Positions 16,477-24,959 of a stretch of DNA of 64,000 nt are shown here, one piece after another. The first letter of the stretch is position 1; each line of letters starts with the position of its first letter. A model generated the notes under the pieces. The model was not told where the DNA came from. It saw nothing but the letters and a program-made list of their open reading frames with translations, and did not search any database. Origin of the DNA: CAVQBL01 sp963710715 (GTDB taxonomy: Bacteria; Pseudomonadota; Gammaproteobacteria; DSM-16500). A program made the translations under genes and the position numbers. The stretch covers positions 1 to 64,000 of the forward strand of contig CAVQBL010000018.1 of NCBI GenBank assembly GCA_963710715.1, given 5' to 3'.

Positions 16477-16750
16477 GCTTATTTACCTCAACTACTTCAA
16501 TAAAATGTATTGCTCCGCTAATGTCGATTTCATAAAGTGCACGATAACTTCTATTTAATCTAATGGATCGTTGTCCTTGGCGTTTTCCTTGAAGTGGTTC
16601 ATCGTGAAATCCAGGGCGTTTGCGCATTTCACGTAGTCCTTCATTCCTTATCCCGTCAATCCATGATTGCAATTTGAAGCTGATGTGGGCTGGAACATTT
16701 TTTAAATCTTTTTCAGCATGTTTGGAAATTATGACTTCAAAGATATCCAT
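16466..16750 (-). CDS. RelE/HigB-fold mRNA interferase toxin
   Basis: The 94-residue protein has the RelE-superfamily layout: ISKHAEKDLKNVPAHISFKLQSWIDGIRNEG, then GFHDEPLQGKRQGQRSIRLNRSYRALYEI and FIEVVEVNKHEY at the C terminus. The basic central strand and the C-terminal HEY match ribosome-dependent mRNA interferases. ATG 16750 has only a weak Shine-Dalgarno. Paired with the overlapping HTH gene. Confidence 0.85.
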   Translation of the reverse strand: MDIFEVIISKHAEKDLKNVPAHISFKLQSWIDGIRNEGLREMRKRPGFHDEPLQGKRQGQRSIRLNRSYRALYEIDISGAIHFIEVVEVNKHEY

Positions 16751-16869
16751 ATAAGTTTACCACCATTCACTTTAAAAGTGTACATTGTTTTAATATAATT
16801 TTTTTGCTATGAGGGAGCGTGGGATACCACAGAGGTGTGATTAGAGATGATTAAGCTTGCAATGGAGGG

Positions 16870-17736
16870 CTAATAACTTTCAACTTGTTCCAACGCCACT
16901 TTCAATTTTTGCATAGCATTTTTTTCAAGTTGTCGGATACGTTCTGCAGAAACTTGGTATTTGTCGGCTAATTCTTGAAGAGTTGCTTTGTCATCATTTA
17001 GCCAACGTGCTTGTAAGATTTCTTGACTGCGATTATCTAATTGCACTAAAGCATGCTGCAAGGAGCTATTTGATTGTTCTGACCAGTTAGCGGTTTCGAG
17101 TTGTTCGGCTGGGTTTTCGCGGTGGTCTTCCAAATAAGCAGCAGGTGTAAAATGATGATTGTCATCTTCACTGTCCTCATGACCATCATAAGATGCATCG
17201 CTGGTGTTTAAACGCATTTCCATTTCACGCACAGTTTCGGGTTTTACACCTAGGTCTTTTGCGACAGCATTGATTTCTTCATTGGTAAACCAGCCTAAGC
17301 GTTTTTTCATATTGCGCAAATTAAAGAAAAGTTTGCGTTGCGCTTTGGTTGTAGCGATTTTAACAATACGCCAATTGCGTAAAATGAATTCATGAATTTC
17401 AGCTTTTATCCAATGCACAGCAAATGTGACGAGACGCACACCGACTTCAGGATTAAAGCGTTTCACGGCTTTCATTAGCCCGATGTTGCCTTCTTGAATC
17501 AAGTCATTTAAAGGTAAGCCATACCCCATATAACCTTTGGCGACACGAACGACATAGCGTAAATGCGGCAGAATGAGTTGCTTAGCGGCAGAGATATCAT
17601 TGTTTTTAAATAACCTAACAGCTAAGTTATGTTCTTCTTCCTGGCTTAACATAGGAATTTGGTGGGTATAGCTAACATAAGCTTCTATGCTGCCTATGGG
17701 CAGACGGAGGTCAAATGTTTGTAAGCTTGTATTCAT
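16870..17736 (-). CDS. rpoH: RNA polymerase sigma-32 (heat-shock) factor
   Basis: RpoH directs RNA polymerase to heat-shock promoters. I take the second ATG (17736, 288 residues; E. coli 284), since AAGAGAT lies 8-10 bases upstream; ATG 17757 would add seven residues. Conserved regions: 2.1-2.4 with RYVVRVAKGYMGYGLPLNDLIQEGN and VRLVTFAVHWIKAEIHEFILRNWRIVKIATTKAQRKLFFNLR (RpoH box QRKLFFNLR), and 4.2 with LQELADKYQVSAERIRQLE. A CIRCE-like operator lies 46 bases upstream of the start, implying HrcA control, which is unusual for rpoH. The gene stands alone between two toxin-antitoxin modules. Confidence 0.95.
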   Translation of the reverse strand: MNTSLQTFDLRLPIGSIEAYVSYTHQIPMLSQEEEHNLAVRLFKNNDISAAKQLILPHLRYVVRVAKGYMGYGLPLNDLIQEGNIGLMKAVKRFNPEVGVRLVTFAVHWIKAEIHEFILRNWRIVKIATTKAQRKLFFNLRNMKKRLGWFTNEEINAVAKDLGVKPETVREMEMRLNTSDASYDGHEDSEDDNHHFTPAAYLEDHRENPAEQLETANWSEQSNSSLQHALVQLDNRSQEILQARWLNDDKATLQELADKYQVSAERIRQLEKNAMQKLKVALEQVESY

Positions 17737-17781
17737 AAAAACTATATCTCTTTTCAATGCCTTAGGAATATTGAGTGTATT

Positions 17782-17808
17782 TTAGCACTTTTGGAAGCAA
17801 AGTGCTAA
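17782..17808 (-). promoter_or_regulatory. CIRCE-like HrcA operator and -10 box of rpoH
   Basis: TTAGCACTT, a 9-base spacer, then AAGTGCTAA: the geometry and sequence match the CIRCE consensus (TTAGCACTC-N9-GAGTGCTAA) with one compensating change in each arm. On the minus strand a TATAAT box lies just upstream (complement of 17820-17825), so the operator would overlap the first transcribed bases, the typical CIRCE position. HrcA, the heat-labile repressor, is not encoded in this window. Confidence 0.75.
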
Positions 17809-17882
17809 CCTCTATCTATATTATAGTACCTCTGTTGCAAGCTCTTTTCAAAACATGCTGGGAGTGTCCACTAAATTAAAAT

Positions 17883-18263
17883 TCAGGCGGATATACTTAC
17901 GATAGGATATTCTGTGATTTTACTATCTCTTGTGATAATGACTAAATCGTGAAACTTTGCTTGTAACACAAGTAAACGGTCAAAAGAATCTGCATGTAGC
18001 ATAGGTAAATCAGCTACACCTATACACTCTTCCGGCATAATGGGTAATGTTTTAAATCCTTCTATAGCGACTGTTTCGAGTAAATTATGTGGCAATGTGA
18101 GTCGTCCAATGCTTTTTTTTTTAATAGCAAGTTCCCAGAATGATGCACTGCTAATAAAAATTTCGTTGGCTTTATCGCGAATAATTTTTTGTGCTTTTGC
18201 GTTTATTTTTTCTGGTTCTGTTATCCACCATAGCATCACGTGAGTATCAAACAAGTAACACAT
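17883..18263 (-). CDS. vapC: PIN-domain ribonuclease toxin (VapC-like)
   Basis: The 126-residue PIN protein keeps the acidic metal-binding residues: D6 (LFDTHVMLWW), E44 (SFWELAIKK), D95 (DSFDRLL) and D113 (IITRDS). VapC toxins cleave tRNA or rRNA at specific sites. The start codon overlaps the stop of the antitoxin gene by one base, so the pair is translationally coupled. The toxin looks complete. Confidence 0.9.
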   Translation of the reverse strand: MCYLFDTHVMLWWITEPEKINAKAQKIIRDKANEIFISSASFWELAIKKKSIGRLTLPHNLLETVAIEGFKTLPIMPEECIGVADLPMLHADSFDRLLVLQAKFHDLVIITRDSKITEYPIVSISA

Positions 18264-18502
18264 TATTTTTTATACTGATAGAATTGCTTTAATAAGTCGT
18301 CTGGCAAGGGTGCATCAAAGTCATCGCTGATTTTCATGAGACCTCTCAATTGCCCTCCGCGCCGCTCATTAATCGTTTCAGTATAGGCGACCAATCGGAT
18401 GACCGGCTTACCATCTCTCGCGATAACGACATCATCGCCTTTTAATACTTTATTGATTAATTTGGAAAAATTTGTTTTTGCATCGTGAATATTGACTAAC
18501 AT
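18263..18502 (-). CDS. Phd/YefM-type antitoxin
   Basis: The 79-residue protein begins with the Phd/YefM DNA-binding pattern (VNIHDAKTNFSKLINKVLKGDDVVIARDGKPVIRLV) and ends with a flexible segment that would wrap the PIN toxin (ISDDFDAPLPDDLLKQFYQYKK). It precedes and overlaps the vapC-like gene. Expected to repress its own operon. Confidence 0.9.
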   Translation of the reverse strand: MLVNIHDAKTNFSKLINKVLKGDDVVIARDGKPVIRLVAYTETINERRGGQLRGLMKISDDFDAPLPDDLLKQFYQYKK

Positions 18503-18590
18503 AATATTGCCCTCATTACATTGCCTCTTTTAATTATACAAGACTAACCGGATTTAGTTCATAAGGGTATTTCATAAGTATTCTAGCGTA

Positions 18591-19786
18591 TCAATCATTC
18601 CATAAAATCCAATATGTGGCTCCTTCCTTTGAACGAACCGTGTGCAGGGGGCGACTCAAGTTATTGCTGGGTTGCAATAGGCGACGATAAAGATCGTCAA
18701 AAAATTCGGGTGCATCTGTAAAAAAATGATGTAGGTTTCGAGTACGATTAATGGGTGTTGTATCGATTACGTAAATATTTCTTGCTCCTTTGGTCTGCAA
18801 TTCCAGTAATTTCTGCGCCTCTTCAAACTCATACTGATCGCTGCGATCTTCTGGGGGATACTCGCCTCCGATTTAAGACCTAATGGTCGGCTGCGATTGA
18901 GCCAGTGACTCATGATCAATGCTCTATCGTTTGAGCTAACATAGGCAGTGAGATGGTGAGACAACGTTTGAATTATTTTTGAGAATTTCTCATTAAATAT
19001 TTGTGCTGAAACATCCGGTGCGGATAATACCACGTGATTGATTTTCGGTTTATTTTCCATCAAATCCGGCTGGGTCGCTAACCATGCTAGAGCATCACAA
19101 ATTAATTGGCAACCCAGACTACTTCCGATGAGCCATACATTTTGAGCTCCAGTATCGTGAATAACGTTGGCAAGAACTCGGCCAAGATCAGCTGCAGATT
19201 GTGAAGCATTTCGACGCGCGGCAGCATATCCAGTAGGACCTTGACCCGCATTGCCTGGCCAATCGAATAAGAGTGTAGGAGTATTAATATCAAGTGAATA
19301 AGCGGTGTATGCAGTCTTGAGTGCAGCTGATTGAAACCAATCGCGAAATCCCCAGACCACGATTAATAATGATTTATTGGGGGACGTTTGCACCGATGCA
19401 CGTAAGCGCGATAGAAATTGATTAGAAGGCAGTGGATAATGATTTACCCATTCCATATATTTAGTTTCAAACCACCCCAAAGGCTTGATTGGCAAGTAGG
19501 GTGAAATACGCACCTCAAATGTGCCTCTCAAAATACCATTTCCAAGTTGATTTCCCCGACCTTTAAAGGTTTCGTCGTTATTTGCACGATTGGTCGTGTA
19601 AAAAAATTGATAGCGGCGCATATTACCATCGGGAATACTAGGCAGTCGCCCTGCAAATGCGGATCGTGCGGGAATTTGGCCACTACCTGTAAAGTTCCGA
19701 CCGATATAACCCGATACGAGTGCGACAATAATTAATGTAGCAATGGAAAAAATCCATAGCAGCAAACGACGAAATCTCACGGTCAT
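18591..19786 (-). pseudogene. DUF900 alpha/beta-hydrolase, frameshifted near the 3' end
   Basis: Start ATG 19786 is preceded by GGAG. The protein has one N-terminal membrane anchor (about residues 6-27), then the DUF900-type hydrolase: FYTTNRANND, VVWGFRDWFQSA, LLFDWPGNAG and the nucleophile elbow LIGSSLGCQLI, with DVSA following. At the run of five C on the coding strand (18853-18857 on plus) the frame shifts; restoring one C joins it to a conserved-looking tail ending NIYVIDTT and YWILWND, giving 398 residues. The -1 change either truncates the protein, replacing the last 90 residues, or is a homopolymer sequencing error. Confidence 0.8.
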
Positions 19787-19837
19787 CCCTGATCTCCGCA
19801 CTTAAGTTTTGATGATTAGGGTAAACAGACGCTATCT

Positions 19838-20833
19838 CTATTGCTCTGTCTCAAATAACGCCTCAACAAACTCATCCGCATCAAAAGGCCTTAAATCATC
19901 GATTTTTTCCCCTACGCCAATGAAGCGAATAGGGATTTTCATTTGTTTAGCGATAGCAAAAATGATTCCCCCTTTTGCGGTTCCATCCAGCTTAGTGAGG
20001 GCGATCCCTGTGATGCCTATAGCGTTATCGAATTGTTTTGCTTGGCTTAAAGCATTCTGGCCAATGCTCGCATCCAAAATGAGTAAAACTTCATGCGGAG
20101 CGGTCGGATCAATTTTAGTGAGTACGCGTTTTACCTTTTTTAATTCTTCCATCAAATTAGTTTGTGTATGCAATCGACCCGCTGTATCTGCAAGAAGAAT
20201 ATCAACTCCTTGGGCTTTAGCGGATTCCATTGCATCATAAATAACGGCGGCAGTATCAGCACCGGGTTGCTGGGCAATCACAGGGATTTTATTGCGCTCA
20301 CCCCAAATTTGTAATTGCTCAATAGCAGCTGCTCTAAAGGTGTCACCTGCTGCGAGCATCACGCTTTTTCCCGAGTTTTGTAAGTATTTTGCCAGTTTCC
20401 CAATGGTTGTTGTTTTACCGGAACCATTAATTCCAACCACTAAAATGACAGCAGGTTTTTTATTTTCCGGTAAAGTGAGTGTCGTTTCGCAAGGACGCAA
20501 AATTGACTTCATTTCTGTTTTTAAACTTTGCAATGCAACTTCCGTATCGTTTAATTCTTTACGCGCCAATTTTTGTGTCAGGGTTTGTATCAATTGTTCT
20601 GTCGCATCAATACCGACATCGGCTGAGAGTAATTGTGTTTCAATAAGCTCAAGTATTTCTGTATCTAATACTTTTTTGCCCAGCATGAGGTTGGCAATCC
20701 CTGACGTAAACTGAGCTCGGGTTTTGGTGAGACCCGTTTTAAGGCGGGCAAAAAAGCCTTGTTTTTCGGTGCTGTTGTTAGGGTCTGTATTCTTCATAGA
20801 TGATTTTTTTCGTTTCAGTAGGGTGGTTAACAT
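19838..20833 (-). CDS. ftsY: signal recognition particle receptor
   Basis: FtsY docks SRP-ribosome complexes at the inner membrane. The 331-residue protein has the NG domain in order: N-domain (FFARLKTGLTKTRAQF), G1 VVGINGSGKTTTIGKLA, DTFRAAAIEQL, G3 DTAGRLHTQTNLMEEL and G4 TKLDGTAKGG. The acidic A-domain found in E. coli FtsY (497 residues) is nearly absent. Start could also be ATG 20797. ftsY and rsmD are divergent neighbours here, with the long inverted repeat between them. Confidence 0.95.
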   Translation of the reverse strand: MLTTLLKRKKSSMKNTDPNNSTEKQGFFARLKTGLTKTRAQFTSGIANLMLGKKVLDTEILELIETQLLSADVGIDATEQLIQTLTQKLARKELNDTEVALQSLKTEMKSILRPCETTLTLPENKKPAVILVVGINGSGKTTTIGKLAKYLQNSGKSVMLAAGDTFRAAAIEQLQIWGERNKIPVIAQQPGADTAAVIYDAMESAKAQGVDILLADTAGRLHTQTNLMEELKKVKRVLTKIDPTAPHEVLLILDASIGQNALSQAKQFDNAIGITGIALTKLDGTAKGGIIFAIAKQMKIPIRFIGVGEKIDDLRPFDADEFVEALFETEQ

Positions 20834-20876
20834 GTTTGCTTTTCCAAAGTAACTCTAGTTTTATTTATGTTAACAC

Positions 20877-21056
20877 ATACCCATTCCACCTCAAAATGCG
20901 AATTCTAACAACCCATCTTGCTGCGAATTTTAAACGTTTTTCAATCGAAAAACCTCACAATACAGGCAAGTATTGCTGCGGTTTTTCTCAATCAAAACGT
21001 TTAAACTTCTTGCAATCTGGGTGTTATAATTTCGCATTTTGAGGTGTAATGGGTAT
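20877..21056. repeat. 180-bp imperfect inverted repeat between ftsY and rsmD
   Basis: The sequence from ATACCCATT and CACCTCAAAATGCGAA at the left reappears inverted at the right as TTCGCATTTTGAGGTG and AATGGGTAT. The pairing continues inward through TTTTAAACG / CGTTTAAA, AAAAACC / GGTTTTT and a terminal CAATAC-AGGCAA-GTATTG hairpin. The arms are about 75-80 bases each with scattered mismatches, so the whole region can fold as one rod. Both divergent genes must have their 5' signals in or beside it. Confidence 0.8.
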
Positions 21057-21092
21057 TTATCATCTATTTCTCCACAAAAATCGAGGTGAAAT

Positions 21093-21653
21093 GTGACGCG
21101 TGGTCAAATACGCATTATTGGCGGTGAATGGCGCGGACGTAAATTACACGTTCCGGATGTTCCCAATCTACGCCCCACACCGGATCGAGTGCGCGAAACA
21201 TTATTTAACTGGCTTGCACCAACAATAAGCGGTGCGTATTGCTTAGATTTGTTTGCGGGTAGCGGTGCATTAGGGTTTGAAGCCTTGTCACGAGGAGCAA
21301 AGCACGTTGTCATGGTGGATGAATCTGCAGCTGTGATTGCACTTTTACAGAAAGAATCAACGCTACTGCGAACTGAGAATGCTGAAATATATCGAGCAGT
21401 GGTGCCAAAGCAGTTAAAATTACCCGCGAGACCCTTTGATATTGTTTTTCTTGATCCGCCTTATCAAGAAAACTTATTATTACCCTGTGTGCTTTTTCTG
21501 GAAGAGAAAGGCTTTTTAGCAGATGAGGCGTATATTTATTTGGAAGCTAAAGCGGAATTGGGTGAAAATGATCTTCCCTCGAATTGGAAAATATTAAAAA
21601 GTAAGAAAGCAGGGCAGGTGGCGTATCATTTAGCGTTTAGACAGAAGATATAG
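21093..21653 (+). CDS. rsmD: 16S rRNA (guanine-966-N2)-methyltransferase
   Basis: RsmD methylates G966 of 16S rRNA during 30S assembly. The 186-residue protein starts at GTG 21093, with GAGGTG upstream. Family motifs: IIGGEWRGRKL, RPTPDRVRETLFNWL, SAM motif CLDLFAGSGALGFEALSRGA and catalytic FLDPPY. trpS begins 10 bases later, so the two probably share a transcript. Confidence 0.94.
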   Translation: MTRGQIRIIGGEWRGRKLHVPDVPNLRPTPDRVRETLFNWLAPTISGAYCLDLFAGSGALGFEALSRGAKHVVMVDESAAVIALLQKESTLLRTENAEIYRAVVPKQLKLPARPFDIVFLDPPYQENLLLPCVLFLEEKGFLADEAYIYLEAKAELGENDLPSNWKILKSKKAGQVAYHLAFRQKI

Positions 21654-21663
21654 AGGTATTAAC

Positions 21664-22731
21664 GTGACACAAATAAAAAAACCACGATTATTAACGGGTG
21701 ATACCCCTACAGGACGAATGCATTTAGGTCATTGGGTAGGATCACTTGAAAATCGTATCGCGATGCAAAATGATTATGATTGTTATTTTATTATTGCAAA
21801 CATACATGCATTTACAACACGGGTTGATAAACCCAATGATATTCGTCAAAGCGTAATTGATATTGCGACAGATTATCTTGCAGCAGGCATTGATCCAAAG
21901 CGTAGTACGATGTTTATTCAGTCTGATGTGCCGGCTATTTCTGAGATGACATATTTTTTTAGTATGCTGGTTCCTTATTCGCGTCTCATGCGCAATCCAA
22001 CGATTAAAGATGAAATCCGCGATAAAGGACTTGGAGATAATTATTCATTTGGGTTTTTACTGTACCCTGTGGGGCAAGTGGCAGATATTTTAATTTTTCG
22101 CCCCGAAGTCGTGCCAGTGGGTGAAGACCAAGTTCCGCATATTGAAATGACGCGCGAAGTGGCTAGGCGTTTTAATCAACTTTATTGTGGCGTGGATTCG
22201 CACACGGAAGACAAAGATTATGTAAAAAAAGGTGGTTTATTTCCGATTGTAGATGTGAAATTGGGTCGCACACAACGATTAGTTGGAACCGGTGCACCGG
22301 GACCCGATGGCAATTTATTGAAAATGTCTAAATCATTAAACAATGCCATTTTTTTAAGTGATGATGCAGATACTATTTCTAAAAAAGTCATGTCAATGTA
22401 CACAGATCCAAAACGTTTGAAAGCCAGTGATCCCGGTACGGTAGAAAATAATCCACTGTGGATTTTTCATGAAACATTTAATCCCGATCAAGCATGGGTG
22501 AAAGAAGCCGAAGAACGTTATACGCAGGGAAAAATTGGTGATGTGGAATGTAAAAAACGTTTAATTGAAGTGTTGGTTAACTTAATCGAACCTATTCGTC
22601 AACGTCGTTTAGTGTTTGAAAAAGATCCTGCACTGGTTTTGAATGTATTACGAGAAGGCGCCGAGCGGGCTAATGCCGTTGCTAATCAAACCTTGGCATT
22701 TGCGAAAGAGGCGATGAGGCAAAATTATTGA
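21664..22731 (+). CDS. trpS: tryptophanyl-tRNA synthetase
   Basis: Class I aminoacyl-tRNA synthetase charging tRNA-Trp. The 355-residue protein starts at GTG 21664 with AGAGG upstream. The HIGH motif appears as GDTPTGRMHLGHWVGS and the KMSKS loop as LKMSKSLNN; GEDQVPHIEMTREVARRFN is also conserved. It belongs to the longer TrpRS subgroup with an insertion before KMSKS (GLFPIVDVKLGRTQRLVGTG). Confidence 0.94.
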   Translation: MTQIKKPRLLTGDTPTGRMHLGHWVGSLENRIAMQNDYDCYFIIANIHAFTTRVDKPNDIRQSVIDIATDYLAAGIDPKRSTMFIQSDVPAISEMTYFFSMLVPYSRLMRNPTIKDEIRDKGLGDNYSFGFLLYPVGQVADILIFRPEVVPVGEDQVPHIEMTREVARRFNQLYCGVDSHTEDKDYVKKGGLFPIVDVKLGRTQRLVGTGAPGPDGNLLKMSKSLNNAIFLSDDADTISKKVMSMYTDPKRLKASDPGTVENNPLWIFHETFNPDQAWVKEAEERYTQGKIGDVECKKRLIEVLVNLIEPIRQRRLVFEKDPALVLNVLREGAERANAVANQTLAFAKEAMRQNY

Positions 22732-22894
22732 TGATATTTGACATTTGTTCAATTTTGTATTTTCGGGTGGCCAATACACTGCTGATGTTGACGTTTTTGT
22801 AACAAACAAAAATTGAATTTGTAGCAGCGGTGGCTTGCAGTTATTTTTCTAACCGCTGGCCTCCGCTTTGTCTAAGAGTTGCATTGGTATAGAT

Positions 22895-23953
22895 TTAACT
22901 CGATGTCTGATTTCTATTGATCAACCATCCTTTATGCTTAAGTACTTCATAAGCAATTTCTATTTGTCTTGCAGTAAAACGTTTTTTCCTTTCATTCCAG
23001 GCATAAATTTTTTCAATAATTTCGTCAATAGATTTACCATTTTCTTCTTTTACAATCCAATAAACTGTTGATAATAATTCAAGCCCAAAGGGTGTTTCAA
23101 AACCAGCAACTAGCTCAGCTACTTCTTCTAAATTTTTTAGTGTATTGGAAGCTATTTTAGTTTTAAGGAAATTCATAGAATTTTGAAGAGCTCCAGGAAG
23201 CAACTCAATTTTTTTACCTGGCTTATCTCCTCCGTCGGAGTACCCCGATATTAGATGTCCCTCTATTGTATTTAAAACATGCCGAAGATTTTCTGCATAA
23301 GGACCATAAGGAGCTTTTTTATATTGCAATCGAAGAGGTTCCCCCGCCTCTTGCATAAAATACATTAACTTATGCAGCTCAAGAAGCGTCACATACGGAT
23401 CCATTAAACCATTAAGATAACGATTAATTAAGCTCACTAAGGCAGCCCGCCCTGTCGTCATCTTAGGAACATTAGATGACTTTACAGATAGTATGGTATT
23501 AGCTTTCGGTTCAAAAATAACTACATCTAGATTATCAATTCCCTGCAAAGCATTATCGATACGAGAGCGTACGTCTTCCCAGCTTAAACCACCCAATCCA
23601 CTACCTAAAGGTGGAATTGCTATAGATTTAATATTTCTATTGCGAATTTCATTTACCAGAGCTAATAAACCTTGGTCAATATCATCCATACGGCTTTTTT
23701 GTCGCCAGTGGGACTTAGTTGGAAAATTAATAATAAAGCGTGGATTAGTTAACTGGCCAGTCTCATAAATAAACATTTTTCCTGGTTGAACTTCTTTTCG
23801 CTTACAAGCAGCAGCGTAAGCTTTGAAATTATCAGGAAAAACTTTTTTAAATTGAAGCGCAATACCGCGCCCCATCACTCCAACGCAATTTACAGTATTT
23901 ACAATTGCTTCGACATCTTCTTTAAAGATGTCGCCTGTTTTATATCTAATCAT
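22895..23953 (-). CDS. darG: DarG: macrodomain DNA ADP-ribosylglycohydrolase antitoxin
   Basis: DarG removes ADP-ribose from thymidines modified by DarT and also binds DarT. The 352-residue protein has an N-terminal macrodomain (residues 1-150) with IVNTVNCVGVMGRGIALQFK and the ribose loop PPLGSGLGGLSW, then a C-terminal domain (RYLNGLMDPYVTLLELHKLMYFMQEAGEPL) typical of DarG. It appears intact. The toxin gene lies 14 bases upstream on the same strand and is frameshifted. Confidence 0.92.
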   Translation of the reverse strand: MIRYKTGDIFKEDVEAIVNTVNCVGVMGRGIALQFKKVFPDNFKAYAAACKRKEVQPGKMFIYETGQLTNPRFIINFPTKSHWRQKSRMDDIDQGLLALVNEIRNRNIKSIAIPPLGSGLGGLSWEDVRSRIDNALQGIDNLDVVIFEPKANTILSVKSSNVPKMTTGRAALVSLINRYLNGLMDPYVTLLELHKLMYFMQEAGEPLRLQYKKAPYGPYAENLRHVLNTIEGHLISGYSDGGDKPGKKIELLPGALQNSMNFLKTKIASNTLKNLEEVAELVAGFETPFGLELLSTVYWIVKEENGKSIDEIIEKIYAWNERKKRFTARQIEIAYEVLKHKGWLINRNQTSS

Positions 23954-23967
23954 AAGCTCATTCTCTC

Positions 23968-24616
23968 TTAGTAGTCCCAGTCTCTCACTACATCAATGGA
24001 AGGACTATGTAATTGCCCCGCTAAGATCTCGTTCAATTGCTGTTGTACAGCTACTGAATATACTCCAATTCGTTTAATTAATTTAAATGGAAAACTTTCC
24101 TCCATTAAGAACTCCGCCTGTTTTTCTTCTGGCTTCTGCTTCCAGTCAAGAGCTGTTACTGCTGGCCAGTTAATCTCGTTCAACTGATTAAGATTATTAC
24201 GGTCTTCAAAATAGCAAGATCCAGCATTTGATAAGGTAAACACCCAACGTTTGTTATTATAAACTGCCCATTTCACAACCTCATCCAAATTGGCTTCAAG
24301 ATGGATAATAGGTTCTTGGCCGCCTTGATAGGTTAACTCCATATGATTACCCTTGTACATCATATAAAGCATGATTGATCGAGGGCAGAAATAAAATGGC
24401 ACACACTGTCCTACATACAAATCAGGATAACAGGTGAATTTCAATTCAGTTAAGCGTCGTTTGCTTTATCTTGCTCATACCTATCGTTGTTCCAGGGTTT
24501 GGCCGTGTCGTCATTATGTGGTCACTCCAAAGACAGCCGTCGGCAATAATCATAGGTAATCTATCCATATGCAGGATGTGATAGATTTTTGGATTAGTGG
24601 GTGTATCATGGGTCAT
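23968..24616 (-). pseudogene. darT: DarT DNA ADP-ribosyltransferase toxin, frameshifted
   Basis: DarT attaches ADP-ribose to thymidine in single-stranded DNA. From ATG 24616 the frame encodes the DarT N terminus (NPKIYHILHMDRLPMIIADG, then GTTIGMSKIKQ) and stops after about 55 codons. The rest continues in another frame (LKFTCYPDLYVG, CVPFYFCPRSIMLY, YQGGQEPIIHLEA and the catalytic-glutamate region KQAEFLMEESFP). Removing one A from the run at 24460-24462 restores a 215-residue protein of normal DarT length. As sequenced, no full toxin is made, although a 158-residue internal frame remains from 24444. Confidence 0.88.
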
Positions 24617-24778
24617 GAACAACCTGCTCCATTTTTCTTTGTGATCTTGTTTAAATGGGTTTCCTTTCCTAATGTTGGAGCGGATACTTTTAGCTAAAAA
24701 TTATCAGCTAAAGATCGGGAAATAGGATACTACGTTTGATTAACTATGGAAAGAAAGTGGCAGTGCGGCAGAGTAGTT

Positions 24779-24806
24779 TTTGTGAAATGCGTCTTTCGGC
24801 TATAAT
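24779..24806 (+). promoter_or_regulatory. sigma-70 promoter of the 41-residue gene
   Basis: TTGTGA at 24779-24784 and a consensus TATAAT at 24801-24806 are 16 bases apart, 28 bases before the ATG of the small gene. A good ribosome-binding site (AAGAGAG) lies between. This supports the small gene being expressed. Confidence 0.6.
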
Positions 24807-24833
24807 ACAAGCTATTCCCAAAGAGAGAAACAT

Positions 24834-24959
24834 ATGCAACCACACCACGATGATGATTTGCGGCAATACAGAACATTTGGTTTAACCCATTTGCAGTTAA
24901 TGTTTGTTCTTGGATTGTTAGGTATTGTTGTGACAGTGGTTTTGAAGATGTTTTTCTAA
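24834..24959 (+). CDS. small single-pass membrane protein, 41 residues
   Basis: An ATG with AAGAGAGAAA upstream and its own promoter opens a 41-codon frame. The N-terminal half is polar (MQPHHDDDLRQYRTFG); the C-terminal half is one hydrophobic helix (LMFVLGLLGIVVTVVLKMFF). No known family is recognised. It converges on, and overlaps by four bases, the PH-domain gene. Start signals and composition argue it is real. Confidence 0.6.
   Translation: MQPHHDDDLRQYRTFGLTHLQLMFVLGLLGIVVTVVLKMFF

Noticed and set aside
18591..18800. A separate 69-residue minus-strand gene
   Set aside because: It continues the DUF900 hydrolase in another frame after a one-base shift in a C run, so it is treated as the 3' part of one broken gene.
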